From: Bolinopsis microptera
Taxonomy: Eukaryota; Ctenophora; Tentaculata; Lobata; Bolinopsidae
Reading direction: 5' to 3'
DNA: 64,000 bases
Assembly: GCF_026151205.1 (NCBI RefSeq)
Contig: NC_087082.1
Coordinates: 584,401 to 648,400 of the forward strand
Shown: positions 46,700 through 59,400 of the stretch, piece by piece
Layout: each line of letters begins with the position of its first letter
Numbering within the stretch: position 1 is the first letter of the stretch
Position numbers and translations under genes: made by a program
Notes under the pieces: generated by a model
What the model was told of the DNA's origin: nothing
The model's database searches: none
What the model saw: the letters and a program-made list of their open reading frames with translations, nothing else

Positions 46700-47143
46700 T
46701 TGCCTCGTGAGTATATTAGTACTTTTAGTACTAATATTTTAAGATTTAAAGGAAAATTATTTTCAAAAATTTTTAATCTTGCTTCAAATATTATAATTTT
46801 GGTACTAAAAGTTGCGTTTGACTACAGACTAAGTTCATTACGATCCTGTAAGAATTATTTCAAAACATTCAATATTTTAGGAGTTATAGGCATTTTGAGC
46901 AATAAATTACCCATTTTTCGTCCTTTGTACACTTTTGCGATGCACAGGAGGCCCACATACAGCTCGACGTTATGGTGAATTTTCATTATTCACACTTAGA
47001 GGCAACTTTTGGTACCAAATTTATCAAAATCAGAGACAAAAAATTCTGTGCCAGCTCATAGCACTTATTAATTACATAGACTAGCTGGTAGAGTTGATGT
47101 AAATTGTGCAAAAACTTACTATATATAATATAAATATACCATA
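46700..47143. other. No gene seen
   Basis: AT-rich; a short 92-codon plus frame has no recognisable family. Confidence 0.4.
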
Positions 47144-47499
47144 GGGGCCATCTTGCATCTACTTAGGACGTTCGCGAAAATCACAAATTTTCAGACCACC
47201 CCTCTCTGGGTGTATCCGAATTTTCAAAACCACCCCCCCCCCCCCTCCCCCGGACGTCCGGATTTCCAGCTACTTTTAAAAGTGCAAATAAATATAACCA
47301 ACTCAAATTCATTGCGTAATTAGTGTCAAAGAGTTGAAATTAATGCCAATGGGACTTTTTGTTAATTCTGCGAAAATTTCCGGACGTCCGGATTTCAGAT
47401 TTTCAGAGACCTCTCCCTTACCGCATTTGTCCGAAATTCCAAAACCACCCCCATGTTCCCCCTCCCTATTTGCCGGACGTCCTATAAGTAGATGGTCCC
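47144..47499. mobile_element. MITE, GGGGCCATCT...AGATGGTCCC family
   Basis: Ends are inverted: GGGGCCATCTTGCATCTACT + TAGGACGT on the left and GGACGTCCTATAAGTAGATG + GTCCC on the right. The interior carries CGGACGTCCGGATTT twice and C-runs. Copies at 22011-22368, 47568-47713 and a right-end fragment at 49088-49127. Confidence 0.78.
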
Positions 47500-47567
47500 A
47501 TGGTAAAACATATATCAACTAAAATTATATTGTTTTCAATTCTTTCGTTCCATGCCAGTTAGATTTA

Positions 47568-47713
47568 GGCGCCATCTACTTAAGACGCGTCCGCCAAAAT
47601 CGCAGATTTTCAGACCCCTGTCCGGGTGTGTCCGAATTTTTAAAACTACCCCTTCCCCCGGACGTCCAGATTTCCAGCTACTTTTAGGAGTACAAATAAA
47701 ACCAACTCAAATC
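47568..47713. mobile_element. Truncated copy of the GGGGCCATCT MITE
   Basis: Starts GGCGCCATCTACTTAAGACG, runs through CCCGGACGTCCAGATTTCCA and breaks off where a CAGTGCTGGCAAGC repeat begins. Confidence 0.72.
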
Positions 47714-47921
47714 ACAGTGCTGGCAAGCACGACCGCCGCCATTATACTTATAGTTATACTCGCCATACTATTAGTAATAGTATTTACCCCCTATACTATT
47801 ATATTTATATCCCCTTTACTGTTTTCAGGCATAAAGACTCACCGAAAGTAATATTTTAATTCAATGTCAAAGATTACAGGAATAAAAAATAGTTGTGTGG
47901 AGGTTTTAAAAAAATGTTTAC

Positions 47922-48345
47922 CTGGGGACCCCAGGCTATTAGTATTATGTTCATAAACATTAAATAAAGATTTGGCGGAATGACAGGTTGAGCGCGGCCC
48001 AGTAAAGAAATTTGTGCAAAATACGAAATTCGGTGAAAAACCCAAAAACGCCATAAAACCCAAAAACGCCCATATTATATTCAGGTGCCTTAAAAACCAT
48101 GTTAAAATTGAGTTAGAGATCTGCAACTTTGCAGGGCGTCTAGACACTAATAGACGGTGACCAAATCGACAGTAACAAAGTTTCAGGAGTATCACTATCA
48201 GGAAATGGGTTTTCTGGAACCCCTGTTTTACAACTTGCTCTAACGTACCAGAGCCCTCTCGCTTGCAGTAGCGCGCGACCGCCGCAGAAACAAGCGCGTC
48301 ACGCAGTACGCGTATACACATGATCGATGGCTATGTGAATTTTAC
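47922..48345. repeat. Composite of small dispersed repeats
   Basis: 47922-48004 is the inverted relative of the 74-bp foldback insertion (TTTACCTGGGGACCCCAGGC ... GGCGGAATGACAGGTTGAGC). 48230-48345 shares CCCTCTCGCTTGCAGTAGCG + CGCGACCGCC with the foldback arms and 46470-46540. Confidence 0.65.
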
Positions 48346-48710
48346 AACAGATTGTCGTGAAGTATATAATTATATTAATTTATGTATTTTAATTTATGTA
48401 TTTGACCAAAACCCATAATCATGGGTAGAGTGGACCTCTGCCAGTGTCTCTCTTTCCCAAACAAAAGGAAATGATATAAATATAATTGATATTAATTTGA
48501 TTGACCGTCTGCAAATGCAAAATGATACCGAAAATGAAATCGGTCGCTCGCTTTTCCCATTAACTTACAATTGTATTTGTAATATATTAAAAATAACTAC
48601 TCGAAGGCAGCTGTACTCGGCAATAAAGATTCAATAAACTTCAGCCTATTCACTAACTACCAGTACTACCCTTATCCCGAAATAGTAATACTACTACTAG
48701 ATATCGACCT

Positions 48711-49012
48711 CAGTGCTGCACGCCGCCGTTTTTTCAAAACGGCGGCAGCGTGGTTAACATCGTCGGCGGCGTAATCGGCGTTAGGTCACGTAATTTCACA
48801 GATTAAATTTTCCTCTTATAGAATAATGCCATGCACGGAGAGCAATTTTAACAGTTTTTTGACACGAGGCTCGTAATATCATTATTTGTGAGTTCGCGTC
48901 GTTCAAAAGATTCTTGCCAAAATTACGAAACGGTGCATAAACAGGTTCAAGCCGTTTGAAAACGGCGGCGGCGGGGTGGCCGGAAAATAATAGGCGGCGG
49001 CGTGCAGCACTG
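48711..49012. mobile_element. hAT-like MITE with 8-bp TSD
   Basis: TIRs CAGTGCTGCACGCCGCCG (48711-48728) and its complement ending at 49012. Flanks ATCGACCT (48703-48710) and ATCGACCC (49013-49020) match at 7 of 8. A CAGTG start plus 8-bp duplication is the hAT pattern. 302 bp, no frame. Confidence 0.85.
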
Positions 49013-49205
49013 ATCGACCCGAACGCAACCCAAAGAGATTTTTACAGCATGTGATTGATGTACCTTATCGGACCTATGGCTATTTGCTGGACGTCCTAAT
49101 ATATATTATATAAGTAGATGGTCCCTTATAAGCAATTATATGGTCATTATCAAGTATAGTATAGTATAGCGTTGATACTATTTAGCATAGCATTTTATGG
49201 TAATT

Positions 49206-49500
49206 AGGGGGGTGGGTGGGGGGTGGGGGGATCATGAGTATTTTTGAATCTGAGAATTTGACCATTTTCGTCAGGATTACTCAAAAATGTCCCAAAAATT
49301 ATTTTTGAATCTGAGAAATTCGGTATGGATTTCTCATTATCTCAAAAATTGTCCACTCAAAAATATTGATATACCAAATCATTCTTCATTTCAGTGCAAT
49401 GTGGTCCAAAAATAAATAATTTTTGAGAATGAGAATTTGGCCATTTTCGTCAGGACTCTCAAAAATACTCATGATTTCCCCCCCCCCCCCCCCCCCCTAA
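49206..49500. mobile_element. Inverted-repeat element with G/C-tract ends
   Basis: Left end G-tracts then ATCATGAGTATTTTTGA; right end CAAAAATACTCATGAT then a C-tract. CCATTTTCGTCAGGA occurs once in each half in the same orientation. Flanks TAATTA on both sides suggest a TA/TWA or TAATTA target. 295 bp. Confidence 0.75.
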
Positions 49501-49815
49501 TTAGCATAGCAGTTGATGGATATCATCAAGACGGCAAAAATCACCATCTATGAATTATATTTCGATTCGATTGTTTTACAATCGATTCTTCATTGTTATT
49601 TAGGCCTGAGGTCGAGTAAGGGAAAGGGCACGGACTACGTCGAACAAATGAAAATGCGTTCAATATCAAAATAAAATATCAAATGATATAGAAGTTCACA
49701 TAATAATTATATTTACCCTCAATAAAGAAGAAGAGAAGTAAAGCATTCGAGTAAAAGTAGATACTAGATCTACTAGATTTAAGGCAGAGTGTTCTCCTGA
49801 AGTAAAGGGACTTTG

Positions 49816-50102
49816 GATTCTTCTTCTTTTTACTTCGTCCGTCTTCTTTTTACTTCGTCCTTCTTCTTTTTACTTCGTCCGTCTTCTTTTTACTTCGTCC
49901 TTCTTCTTTTTACTTCGTCCGTCTTCTTTTTACTTCGTCCTTCTTCTTTTTACTTCGTCCGTCTTCTTTTTACTTCGTCCTTCTTTTTTTTACTTCGTCC
50001 TTCTTCTTTTTACTTCGTCCTTCTTCTTTTTACTTCGTCCTTCTTCTTTTTACTTCGTCCTTCTTCTTTTTACTTCGTCCTTCTTCTTTTCACTTCGTCC
50101 GT
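49816..50102. repeat. 20-bp minisatellite, about 14 copies
   Basis: Unit TCTTCTTTTTACTTCGTCCG/T. The open frame (LLFTSSFFF...) is a repeat artefact. It starts from the ACTTCGTCCGTCG motif that is also present in the 3' flank of gene A. Confidence 0.92.
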
Positions 50103-50453
50103 CGCTGAGTACCTGCGAGTGTTGTAGTATAAATAGTTTAAATACTTAAATAAAGATAGAAATTTGGACAGAATGATCCAAAATTTCAAAAATGGTCTTA
50201 AAGCACTTTTGTCAGAAAACGGCAGAGTTATGCATGTGGTATAATTAATAAAGAATAAACTTGAAAGCATTATCTGTCTTTAAAAGTGAAAGAGAACTGT
50301 CTACCAAAAACAAGAATTTTATAAAGAATTTCCCACGACCCAAACATTGCAATTGCATGTCCCTTTTCGGCCGCTTTTGCACTGATGCGCGATTAAAAGG
50401 GCATACAACGTGTGCCAAGCAAGACAAAATGCAGTTGAAAACATAAGAGCATA

Positions 50454-53400
50454 TTACCGTTTAGCAGGTTCCCCCTCAAGCCACTCTTGTGCAATCTCTT
50501 CTTCTAGCACCACTAAAGGTAAACGTAATATTTACTTTTAGTGTGTTACTGTGTTTACCACACTAATGTTTAACACACTTAATTAACGGATCTGTATCCA
50601 TTTATAGCGATAATCAGAGCTTAGTCTAGATATTTATACGTCATCACTCTCAAAATTAGCAAAAGAATAATATATTTTAAAGAGTAGGATAAAAACGCCA
50701 GTTTTCTAAAATGTCATATAAGGTATGGACAACATTTCTCCATCAGTATAGGGTAAGGAAATTACTTACTTCTTTCCTTCACATATTTAGGAGTACTACC
50801 ACGACGTAGTTCAATCATCTTTACTGCGCCCAACACCATGATTTGGAACAGGAATATGAAGAGCATTCTCGCTAACATTAGCTCCAACCGAAACCTGGAC
50901 TGATCTGCCCTGGCCGGTTGGATGTAGGACCAATATCTGGGAATAAAGAGATTAGTATTAGAACGAGGGAACTGACAGCGGGCAATAATCCTGGAAAATA
51001 AACAGCTGACAGCGAGAATGAATAGTAAAAAGAATGAAGGTGCATTCTCTCAACGATGGGTTGTAAAGATGGAAAAAACAAGTTAAACACTGACTATCAC
51101 GTGACTTGTATATAAGTATAGTGCTTGTTGAGAATGGGAACGGCTTCATTCGCGGTCACTAAAATAATCAATCAGCTTCTAGCAACTTCTCGACTAAATC
51201 GAAAAAGTGTTTACCTGCACGTTTGGTTTGTTTGAGATCCATCAGATTCTTCACGGACGAAGTCATGGCTAGCCAACATGAAATCCACGTAACTGCTCCC
51301 TTCGGTCTCGTAGTTACGCTTATATATCATTAACGGTAACCAATCAAAAGTAAATGCTATCAAAATAGCGTTCACAAGGATGGCTATTCGGGACAGAACT
51401 TCTAGAATGTTCATCCACGCTCCTGATAAAAAAGGTGCATTAGCTTTTTGTCACCACCTATATCCTCAGTTCTAATCCTCAGTATTCTACAGTAACTCAC
51501 CTATATCCTCAGTTTTAATCCTCAGTATTCTACAGTAACTCACCTATATCCTCAGTTCTAATCCTCAGTATTCTACAGTAACTCACCTTTATCCTCAGTT
51601 CTAATCCTCAGTATTCTACAGTAACTCACCTATATCCTCAGTTTTAATCCTCAGTATTCTACAGTAACTCACCTTTATCCTCAGTTCTAATCCTCAGTAT
51701 TCTACAGTAACTCACCTATATCCTCAGTTCTAATCCTCAGTATTCTACAGTAACTCACCTATATCCTCAGTTCTAATCCTCAGTATTCTACAGTAACTCA
51801 CCTATATCCTCAGTTCTAATCCTCAGTATTCTACAGTAACTCACCTATACCCTCAGTTTTAAATCCGATGGGTCTACGAACTCTCTTGACATATCTCGTA
51901 GCGTCCTTGTGTCGCTGACAGGGGGGGGGGTCATGTTACAAGTTCATAGTTAAGATTTTAGAGCAAATCGAATGCTATAATTTCAAGCAATCATGGTGGA
52001 CATAAAGTCCCTATCGTTATCAGTGCTCCTTAATATGATCACCATGTGCATGAGAAACTATGGTGCCATTTCAGTAGACGAAAGAGGTATCCTTACCTTC
52101 GATAATTGTGAAAAAGATGGCATCAGTGGGAAATGGCTATTTTTTAATGAAAGCAAGAGATTATTGAATACGAAAAGCAGTACAATTTAAAATTGTTTTT
52201 TAATTTAATTAGGTTATATTACCTGCCATATATTAATAAAGAGACAAATGAGGGGAGCTAGCGGGAAAGCAGTAACGAACATAGTTAGGAAACCTGTGTG
52301 AAATTGGAGTAAAATGGACACAATAATATACAAGCATTGATGTGTGAGAATAATTACTGTTGCAATTAAAATTTTATTCTTAATCTTTGTAAATAAAAAA
52401 TAATTCGGCATTTACAAACAATTGCAAAACCAACTTACCAAGCTGAATGATGTTATTGACATACTCCTGGTACATCTCTGTAGGTTCAGCAAGTTCGAAA
52501 TCTTGAACATATTGAGATCTGGAGTTTTCTGGAGATGTTAAATTGAGTTAAAGATGTTAACTTAAAATTAACAACCCAATACTAACTGAACAATGTTGAT
52601 CAAGAGTATAATGATTGAACCATATTAAGGTTTTGTTTAATAATATAACAAATTGCTTATACTCACTCAAGTCTTTAAGATTTTGTTCTGCCATGTTTTT
52701 CCACCTTTGAGCGAATTCACAGCAGCCAACAAAAGGAGAAAGTAACTTCAACTTCAACTCCTCCTGGATCCTGTTTATATTCAGGGTTCTGATTATGTCC
52801 TTCAGTATCGGTACCAGCTGTTTTACTGACATGATTAATATCATCTGTATTGATACCTGAGTTGTTTTATTCGTTATCTAAACAAGCAGGGAGGTTATAA
52901 CCAGATGAACGCATGGCTGATCTGATTCAGAGAGAAGACTTTAAAAGGAGTTACCTCGCTCATGCAGCCCCCAGGAGCGCAGCTCTCTATCTTCATTGAA
53001 TTGCCATATACATACCTCGGGTCTGCTGGCGACGTTACACTGAAATAGTATGTATATCATCAATGTCTGATTCAAAGTTCAAACGAGACTTAAAATCAAT
53101 TCAGCAATGTAAAAGATATATCATTACTAAGTGGTTCAGCTCATACTCACTTTCCCTTGAAGAAAGCAATATAGAACAGAGTGCTGTAGTAGTTGACAAA
53201 CTCAAACAGGTAAATTTTAAAAGAAAGATGATTGTCGTGGTCACGCTGTGTTCTGTGGTTTTCCCTGTCCGTTAACTTGTTTGCTATTATCCTATACACC
53301 TGGTAACATTATCTGGTAGTGTAAATATGGTAACTAGTAGTGTAACTATGGTAACTAGTAGTGCAGCTATGGTAACTAGTAGTGTAACTATGGTAACTAG

Positions 53401-56400
53401 TAGTGTATCCGATTCATTATAATGTATCCAACTTTTAAACAATGCATCAACTAATCTGTACTACGAAAGTTAAATCTCGGTCCTCATTTCGCTGTTATGA
53501 CAGAATTCCTTACTGAAACTGAAACATAACGGGATCTGGGGGACGGGCCCTTGTGTAAAATATTAACCTAAAACTAATTTATTATATTACTCAACACTCA
53601 CGTATGATAGGCAGATGATAAGCGTAGCGCTGAGACTTCCTGTCACACAATTAGCTATCTCATTAGCATATTTTCTGGTAAAAGGATTGTAATCCTTGGC
53701 CCTTTGTATTGAAACGCTCAGCGAGTAGTTGTAGACAGTTATTGTGAGGGTCGTCAGTGTAGCCATTGCCAGCTGCAATCAAGAAAAGGAGTTATAAAAT
53801 CTTAATTTCTGTAAATTATGAAAAGCATTTAAATAAGTTTGCCAGATGGGGTTGGTGTATCAGAAATAGTCATTTGAACTTACAAATATAGCGACGAAAG
53901 TGAAGGCTTGGATGTATTTGGGAAGTCTATGGAGAAAGGTCATGTGCTTCTCTCTTTTCTTCGTAATTTTGTTGTACTTGTATCGCAACACGTTTGTATT
54001 GGTCAGTTTGTACTTCACCCTCACTTCTGCCTGAACGCAGAGTGAACTTAGTATATCTTGCAAAGTGTAAACATCACAATCTGACTTCCAACAGAGATGA
54101 TGAGCTCACGCAGCTCACATTAACAAACTGATATGAATATCAATATTTCTTGAAGTCAGCTGCCTTACCGAAGCGCTTCCACTGTTAGTTGTACCCCAAC
54201 TGTGCGCTATAATACTCTGCTGCCGCTTCCAAAACGTCAAGAACATCGCTAACCAGATCATCATGATTATAGAAAATACTATAACTGCACCGTTGTTAGC
54301 CACACTCGTTATCTAGAACAGAGAATCAATAATTCAACATCATCACGATGAGGGCTTCAGTTTATATCATTAAAGCATTTACAGCGTCTAACGTATCCTG
54401 TCTAAAATTATTACTGGTTGCACAAACCAAAAAATGTAAAGATTCAGTATTATAATGATTAATTATACAATGAAAGGTGAATGAATGTAATGTTTGATTA
54501 TTACACTGGTAGTGATGCAATAGTCTGACAAATAAGTAGCGTTGCAGGTTCCATCTATATAGCAGTCCGCACACATCAAATATTTTTCCTCGCTTTCACA
54601 AATATGCCGTGCTGTGTCAGTCCAAGTCATCTGCAGCAGACCGTATATGAAAACAGCAGTTCCTGCTATAGCAGGTATCACCAGGGACATGTTGTAGAAT
54701 CCTGGAATACACACACCGGCTTTAGTGGGGACTGGCTTGGTAATTGGTATTACTATTAAAGTGATACATCTACTACAAAACGTTCAGACATGTATTTATA
54801 GATTTATTTAGTTGTTTCAGAAGAATGCATAATTTTGAAGAAGTGCCAAGAGTAGGTATGTAGGTTGTCTATTTGCTAGTATGTGGGGGGGGGGGGGGGG
54901 TACACTACAAAAAGGCAAAAAGTGTAAAAAAGTGTAGTGTACTTACCGATATAAGCGAAATACATGGCAGTACCAGAACCAAAGTAGTTTCTCACGATGT
55001 TGAGGGGTTGGTACTTCAAATTCATCTTGGAAGAGCTCCAAAAGTACCGCAGTAACTGTCTGGGATTGTCTATCTGTTCTGAGGGCGAGGAGAGAGAGCT
55101 GTTACTGCTGATCTTGCCGGAAATGAAACCAACTGTTATCATAATCTGATCTTTCAGAGTAAAAAGTTAAGAGACAAGTGTCATACCGATGTTGATCTCA
55201 CTCCACTTTTGTTTTTTTCCAGAGACATCACTTCTAATCTTATACCCTCCAGCATGTAGCGGATATGCTGTTTCAAAACACCCCTCTCGGTACATATCGC
55301 TCAGCTTATAATCTTTATCGTCATCTAATTCTGGGCTTTCACTTAATGAGTTTAACTTTCGATATTTCTTTTGTTTTTCGTCATCTGTCTCTGGGTTTTC
55401 GAGAATCCTGAATACCTGTGAGAAACATAGTTGCATGTATAGCTTTTAAGACGAAAAGCTAGAATTTTTCACTTATTTTTAAATGATATATTCCGATTAA
55501 AAACTCCTTATGAATTTTACCATTAACGCTCGCTCTGAAGCGGTGTAAAATTTAGCAGGATCGTCGTGACCGAGAAACTGTTTTCCTTTGGATACCCTGA
55601 ACGGCGCTCGAATGGCTCTGTGATGGAGAAATGTCGGTGAGTTGATATTATATATTATATCAATTATATATAAACTAATAGCCTGTTCAAACCAGGCTAC
55701 ATAACATGAACACTTTGTTGTAACTTGCATGAAAAGCATTCATATGCTTGCTTTTAAACTGAATCATATGGCCGATAAGAATATCGAGATTCGAGTCATA
55801 CATTTTAATGAACATTCTTTACAGTCTTTGGATTCAGATATCTTCAGAATTACTTAGATATTCAACAAGAACCTGATCAGTGGATTGTCTTTAGTTAACT
55901 TAAGCCTGGGATCGTGCCCATATAAGGCATCAAAGATGAAGTTCTCTATTTTGGTAATCCATTTCTTGCTGTGCCATTTGTTTTCAGAGATAAGCTGTAT
56001 GAACGCATCTGACTTTTTGTACTCTTTGTACTTCTTCTTCAACTGAATTCATCAATTCGATCAGACTCACAACAGCAAGCGAGTGTATAATAATATATCC
56101 ATATTTAAAGAATCAATTCTGACTCATTAATATTAAGAATAAATATCTGAAATCACCTGCGCTTTTAATTTTGTTTCGAAGTCCTCCTCCCCATCATGAG
56201 ATTTTGGCTTGATCTTGCGATACATAAAATCCGTCGCTGATTTCAAGGTCGGAACACACCTAGATGGAAGGAATAATGTCCTATAAGAACCTTCTATATC
56301 ATCATGTTCTGGTGGAGGTGGTAGTTCGTAGAGACTCTCATTGTACTTGGCTATCATTCTGTCCACCGCCTTCCCGTGTTTCAGGTGCAGAACAGATCCT

Positions 56401-59400
56401 GGGACAGATAACAGATTATAGACAGAACATTTTAGGAGATAAAAGATTAGATATTAAAGGATCATGAATCATCTTGTATGCTCATTTGCTGATCCTTTTC
56501 AAAATATTCCTAACTCTCACTCACCTAAGGGTGGCTCAACTGGTTTCATGAGCAGGAACTTTTCAGCCCAAAAGTCCATAGCTGTATTGGTTCCCCATAT
56601 TTTTATCGCTCTATACTCCTCAAACTTGGAACGGAAATTCTGGAGAATGTCTTAAAATTATGGGGGGGGGGGGGGGGGGGGGGGGGGTGGTTAAAATAAC
56701 CTTTTTTAAGACACTCTGCTATGCAGATAAAATCAAAGATTGAAAGATTGAAAGCGTGATCTCCGATTTGGAAACATTCCGACTCTACAACTCATGAACT
56801 GCTACTATATATACACGCTAATGTTCCGACTCTACAACTCATGAGCTAATGGCTAAATATTCCTTATCTTAAGAAGTAAGAACTAAGAAAATAAGACCAA
56901 AAACCTCAATTTCTATTTCAAGGCCATTTTCCCGGAGAAGCTTTATGTACTCAATTCTCATGACGGCTTGTTTGTCTCCTTCCTTCCCTTTCTTCGACTC
57001 CTCATAGTCCTCCTTATCTGTTCGTCTGGGATTAGGATCCCCTGAGGGTTTGTTAGCTGAAAACTTCTCAACCGTTTGTTGTATAGTGTTTGAACCAAAT
57101 ATTATTTTGCCAGCAAGCAAAACTTAGAGCTTGCTTTAAAACATATATCTAAAGTTTCACGTGTTTGGATATTGTATTTGCTGATTAGAATCTAACCTGT
57201 GGTGAGTGTAGCTGTGTTGTGTCTTACAGCTGCTGTACTAACCTGTAGTGAGTGTAGCTGTGTTGTGTCTTACAGCTGCTGTACTAACCTGTAGTGAGTG
57301 TAGCTGTGTTGTGTCTTACAGCTGCTGTACTAACCTGTAGTGAGTGTAGCTGTGTTGTGTCTTACAGCTGCTGTACTAACCTGTAGTGAGTGTAGCTGTG
57401 TTGTGTCTTACAGCTGCTGAACTAACCTGTAGTGAGTGTAGCTGTGTTGTGTCTTACAGCTGCTGTACTAACCTGTAGTGAGTGTAGCTGTGTTGTGTCT
57501 TACAGCTGCTGTACTAACCTGTAGTGAGTGTAGCTGTGTTGTGTCTTACAGCTGCTGTACTAACCTGTAGTGAGTGTAGCTGTGTTGTGTCTTACAGCTG
57601 CTGTACTAACCTGTAGTGAGTGTAGCTGTGTTGTGTCTTACAGCTGCTGTACTAACCTGTAGTGAGTGTAGCTGTGTTGTGTCTTACAGCTGCTGTACTA
57701 ACCTGTAGTGAGTGTAGCTGTGTTGTGTCTTACAGCTGCTGTACTAACCTGTAGTGAGTGTAGCTGTGTTGTGTCTTACAGCTGCTGTACTAACCTGTAG
57801 TGAGTGTAGCTGTGTTGTGCCTTGCAGCTGCTGTACTAACCTGTAGTGAGTGTAGCTGTGTTGTGTCTTGCAGCTGCTGTACTAACCTGTAGTGAGTGTA
57901 GCTGTGTTGTGTCTTACAGCTGCTGTACTAACCTGTAGTGAGTGTAGCTGTGTTGTGTCTTACAGCTGCTGTACTAACCTGTAGTGAGTGTAGCTGTGTT
58001 GTGTCTTACAGCTGCTGTACTAACCTGTAGTGAGTGTAGCTGTGTTGTGTCTTACAGCTGCTCTACTAACCTGTAGTGAGTGTATCTGTGTTGTGTCTTA
58101 CAGCTGCTGTACTAACCTGTAGTGAGTGTAGCTGTGTTGTGTCTTACAGCTGCTGTACTAACCTGTAGTGAGTGTAGCTGTGTTGTGTCTTACAGCTGCT
58201 GTACTAACCTGTAGTGAGTGTAGCTGTGTTGTGTCTTACAGCTGCTGTACTAACCTGTAGTGAGTGTAGCTGTGTTGTGTCTTACAGCTGCTGTACTAAC
58301 CTGTAGTGAGTGTAGCTGTGTTGTGTCTTACAGCTGCTGTACTAACCTGTAGTGAGTGTAGCTGTGTTGTGTCTTACAGCTGCTGTACTAACCTGTAGTG
58401 AGTGTATCTGTGTTGTGTCTTACAGCTGCTGTACTAACCTGTAGTGAGTGTAGCTGTGTTGTGTCTTACAGCTGCTGTACTAACCTGTAGTGAGTGTAGC
58501 TGTGTTGTGTCTTACAGCTGCTGTACTAACCTGTAGTGAGTGTAGCTGTGTTGTGTCTTGCAGCTGCTGTACTAACCTGTAGTGAGTGTAGCTGTGTTGT
58601 GTCTTGCAGCTGCTGTACTAACCTGTAGTGAGTGTAGCTGTGTTGTGTCTTACAGCTGCTGTACTAACCTGTAGTGAGTGTAGCTGTGTTGTGTCTTACA
58701 GCTGCTGTACTAACCTGTAGTGAGTGTAGCTGTGTTGTGTCTTACAGCTGCTGTACTAACCTGTAGTGAGTGTATCTGTGTTGTGTCTTACAGCTGCTGT
58801 ACTAACCTGTAGTGAGTGTAGCTGTGTTGTGTCTTGCAGCTGCTGTACTAACCTGTAGTGAGTGTAGCTGTGTTGTGTCTTACAGCTGCTGTACTAACCT
58901 GTAGTGAATGTAGCTGTGTTGTGTCTTGCAGCTGCTGTACTAACCTGTAGTGAGTGTAGCTGTGTTGTGTCTTGCAGCTGCTGTACTAACCTGTAGTGAG
59001 TGTAGCTGTGTTGTGTCTTGCAGCTGCTGTACTAACCTGTAGTGAGTGTAGCTGTGTTGTGTCTTGCAGCTGCTGTACTAACCTGTAGTGAGTGTAGCTG
59101 TGTTGTGTCTTGCAGCTGCTGTACTAACCTGTAGTGAGTGTAGCTGTGTTGTGTCTTGCAGCTGCTGTACTAACCTGTAGTGAGTGTAGCTGTGTTGTGT
59201 CTTACAGCTGCTGTACTAACCTGTAGTGAGTGTAGCTGTGTTGTGTCTTACAGCTGCTCTACTAACCTGTAGTGAGTGTAGCTGTGTTGTGTCTTACAGC
59301 TGCTGTACTAACCTGTAGTGAGTGTAGCTGTGTTGTGTCTTACAGCTGCTGTACTAACCTGTAGTGAGTGTAGCTGTGTTGTGTCTTGCAGCTGCTGTAC

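Noticed and set aside
49813..50127. Hydrophobic plus-strand frame (FYFVLLLFTSS)n
   Set aside because: Product of a 20-bp minisatellite; no independent gene evidence.
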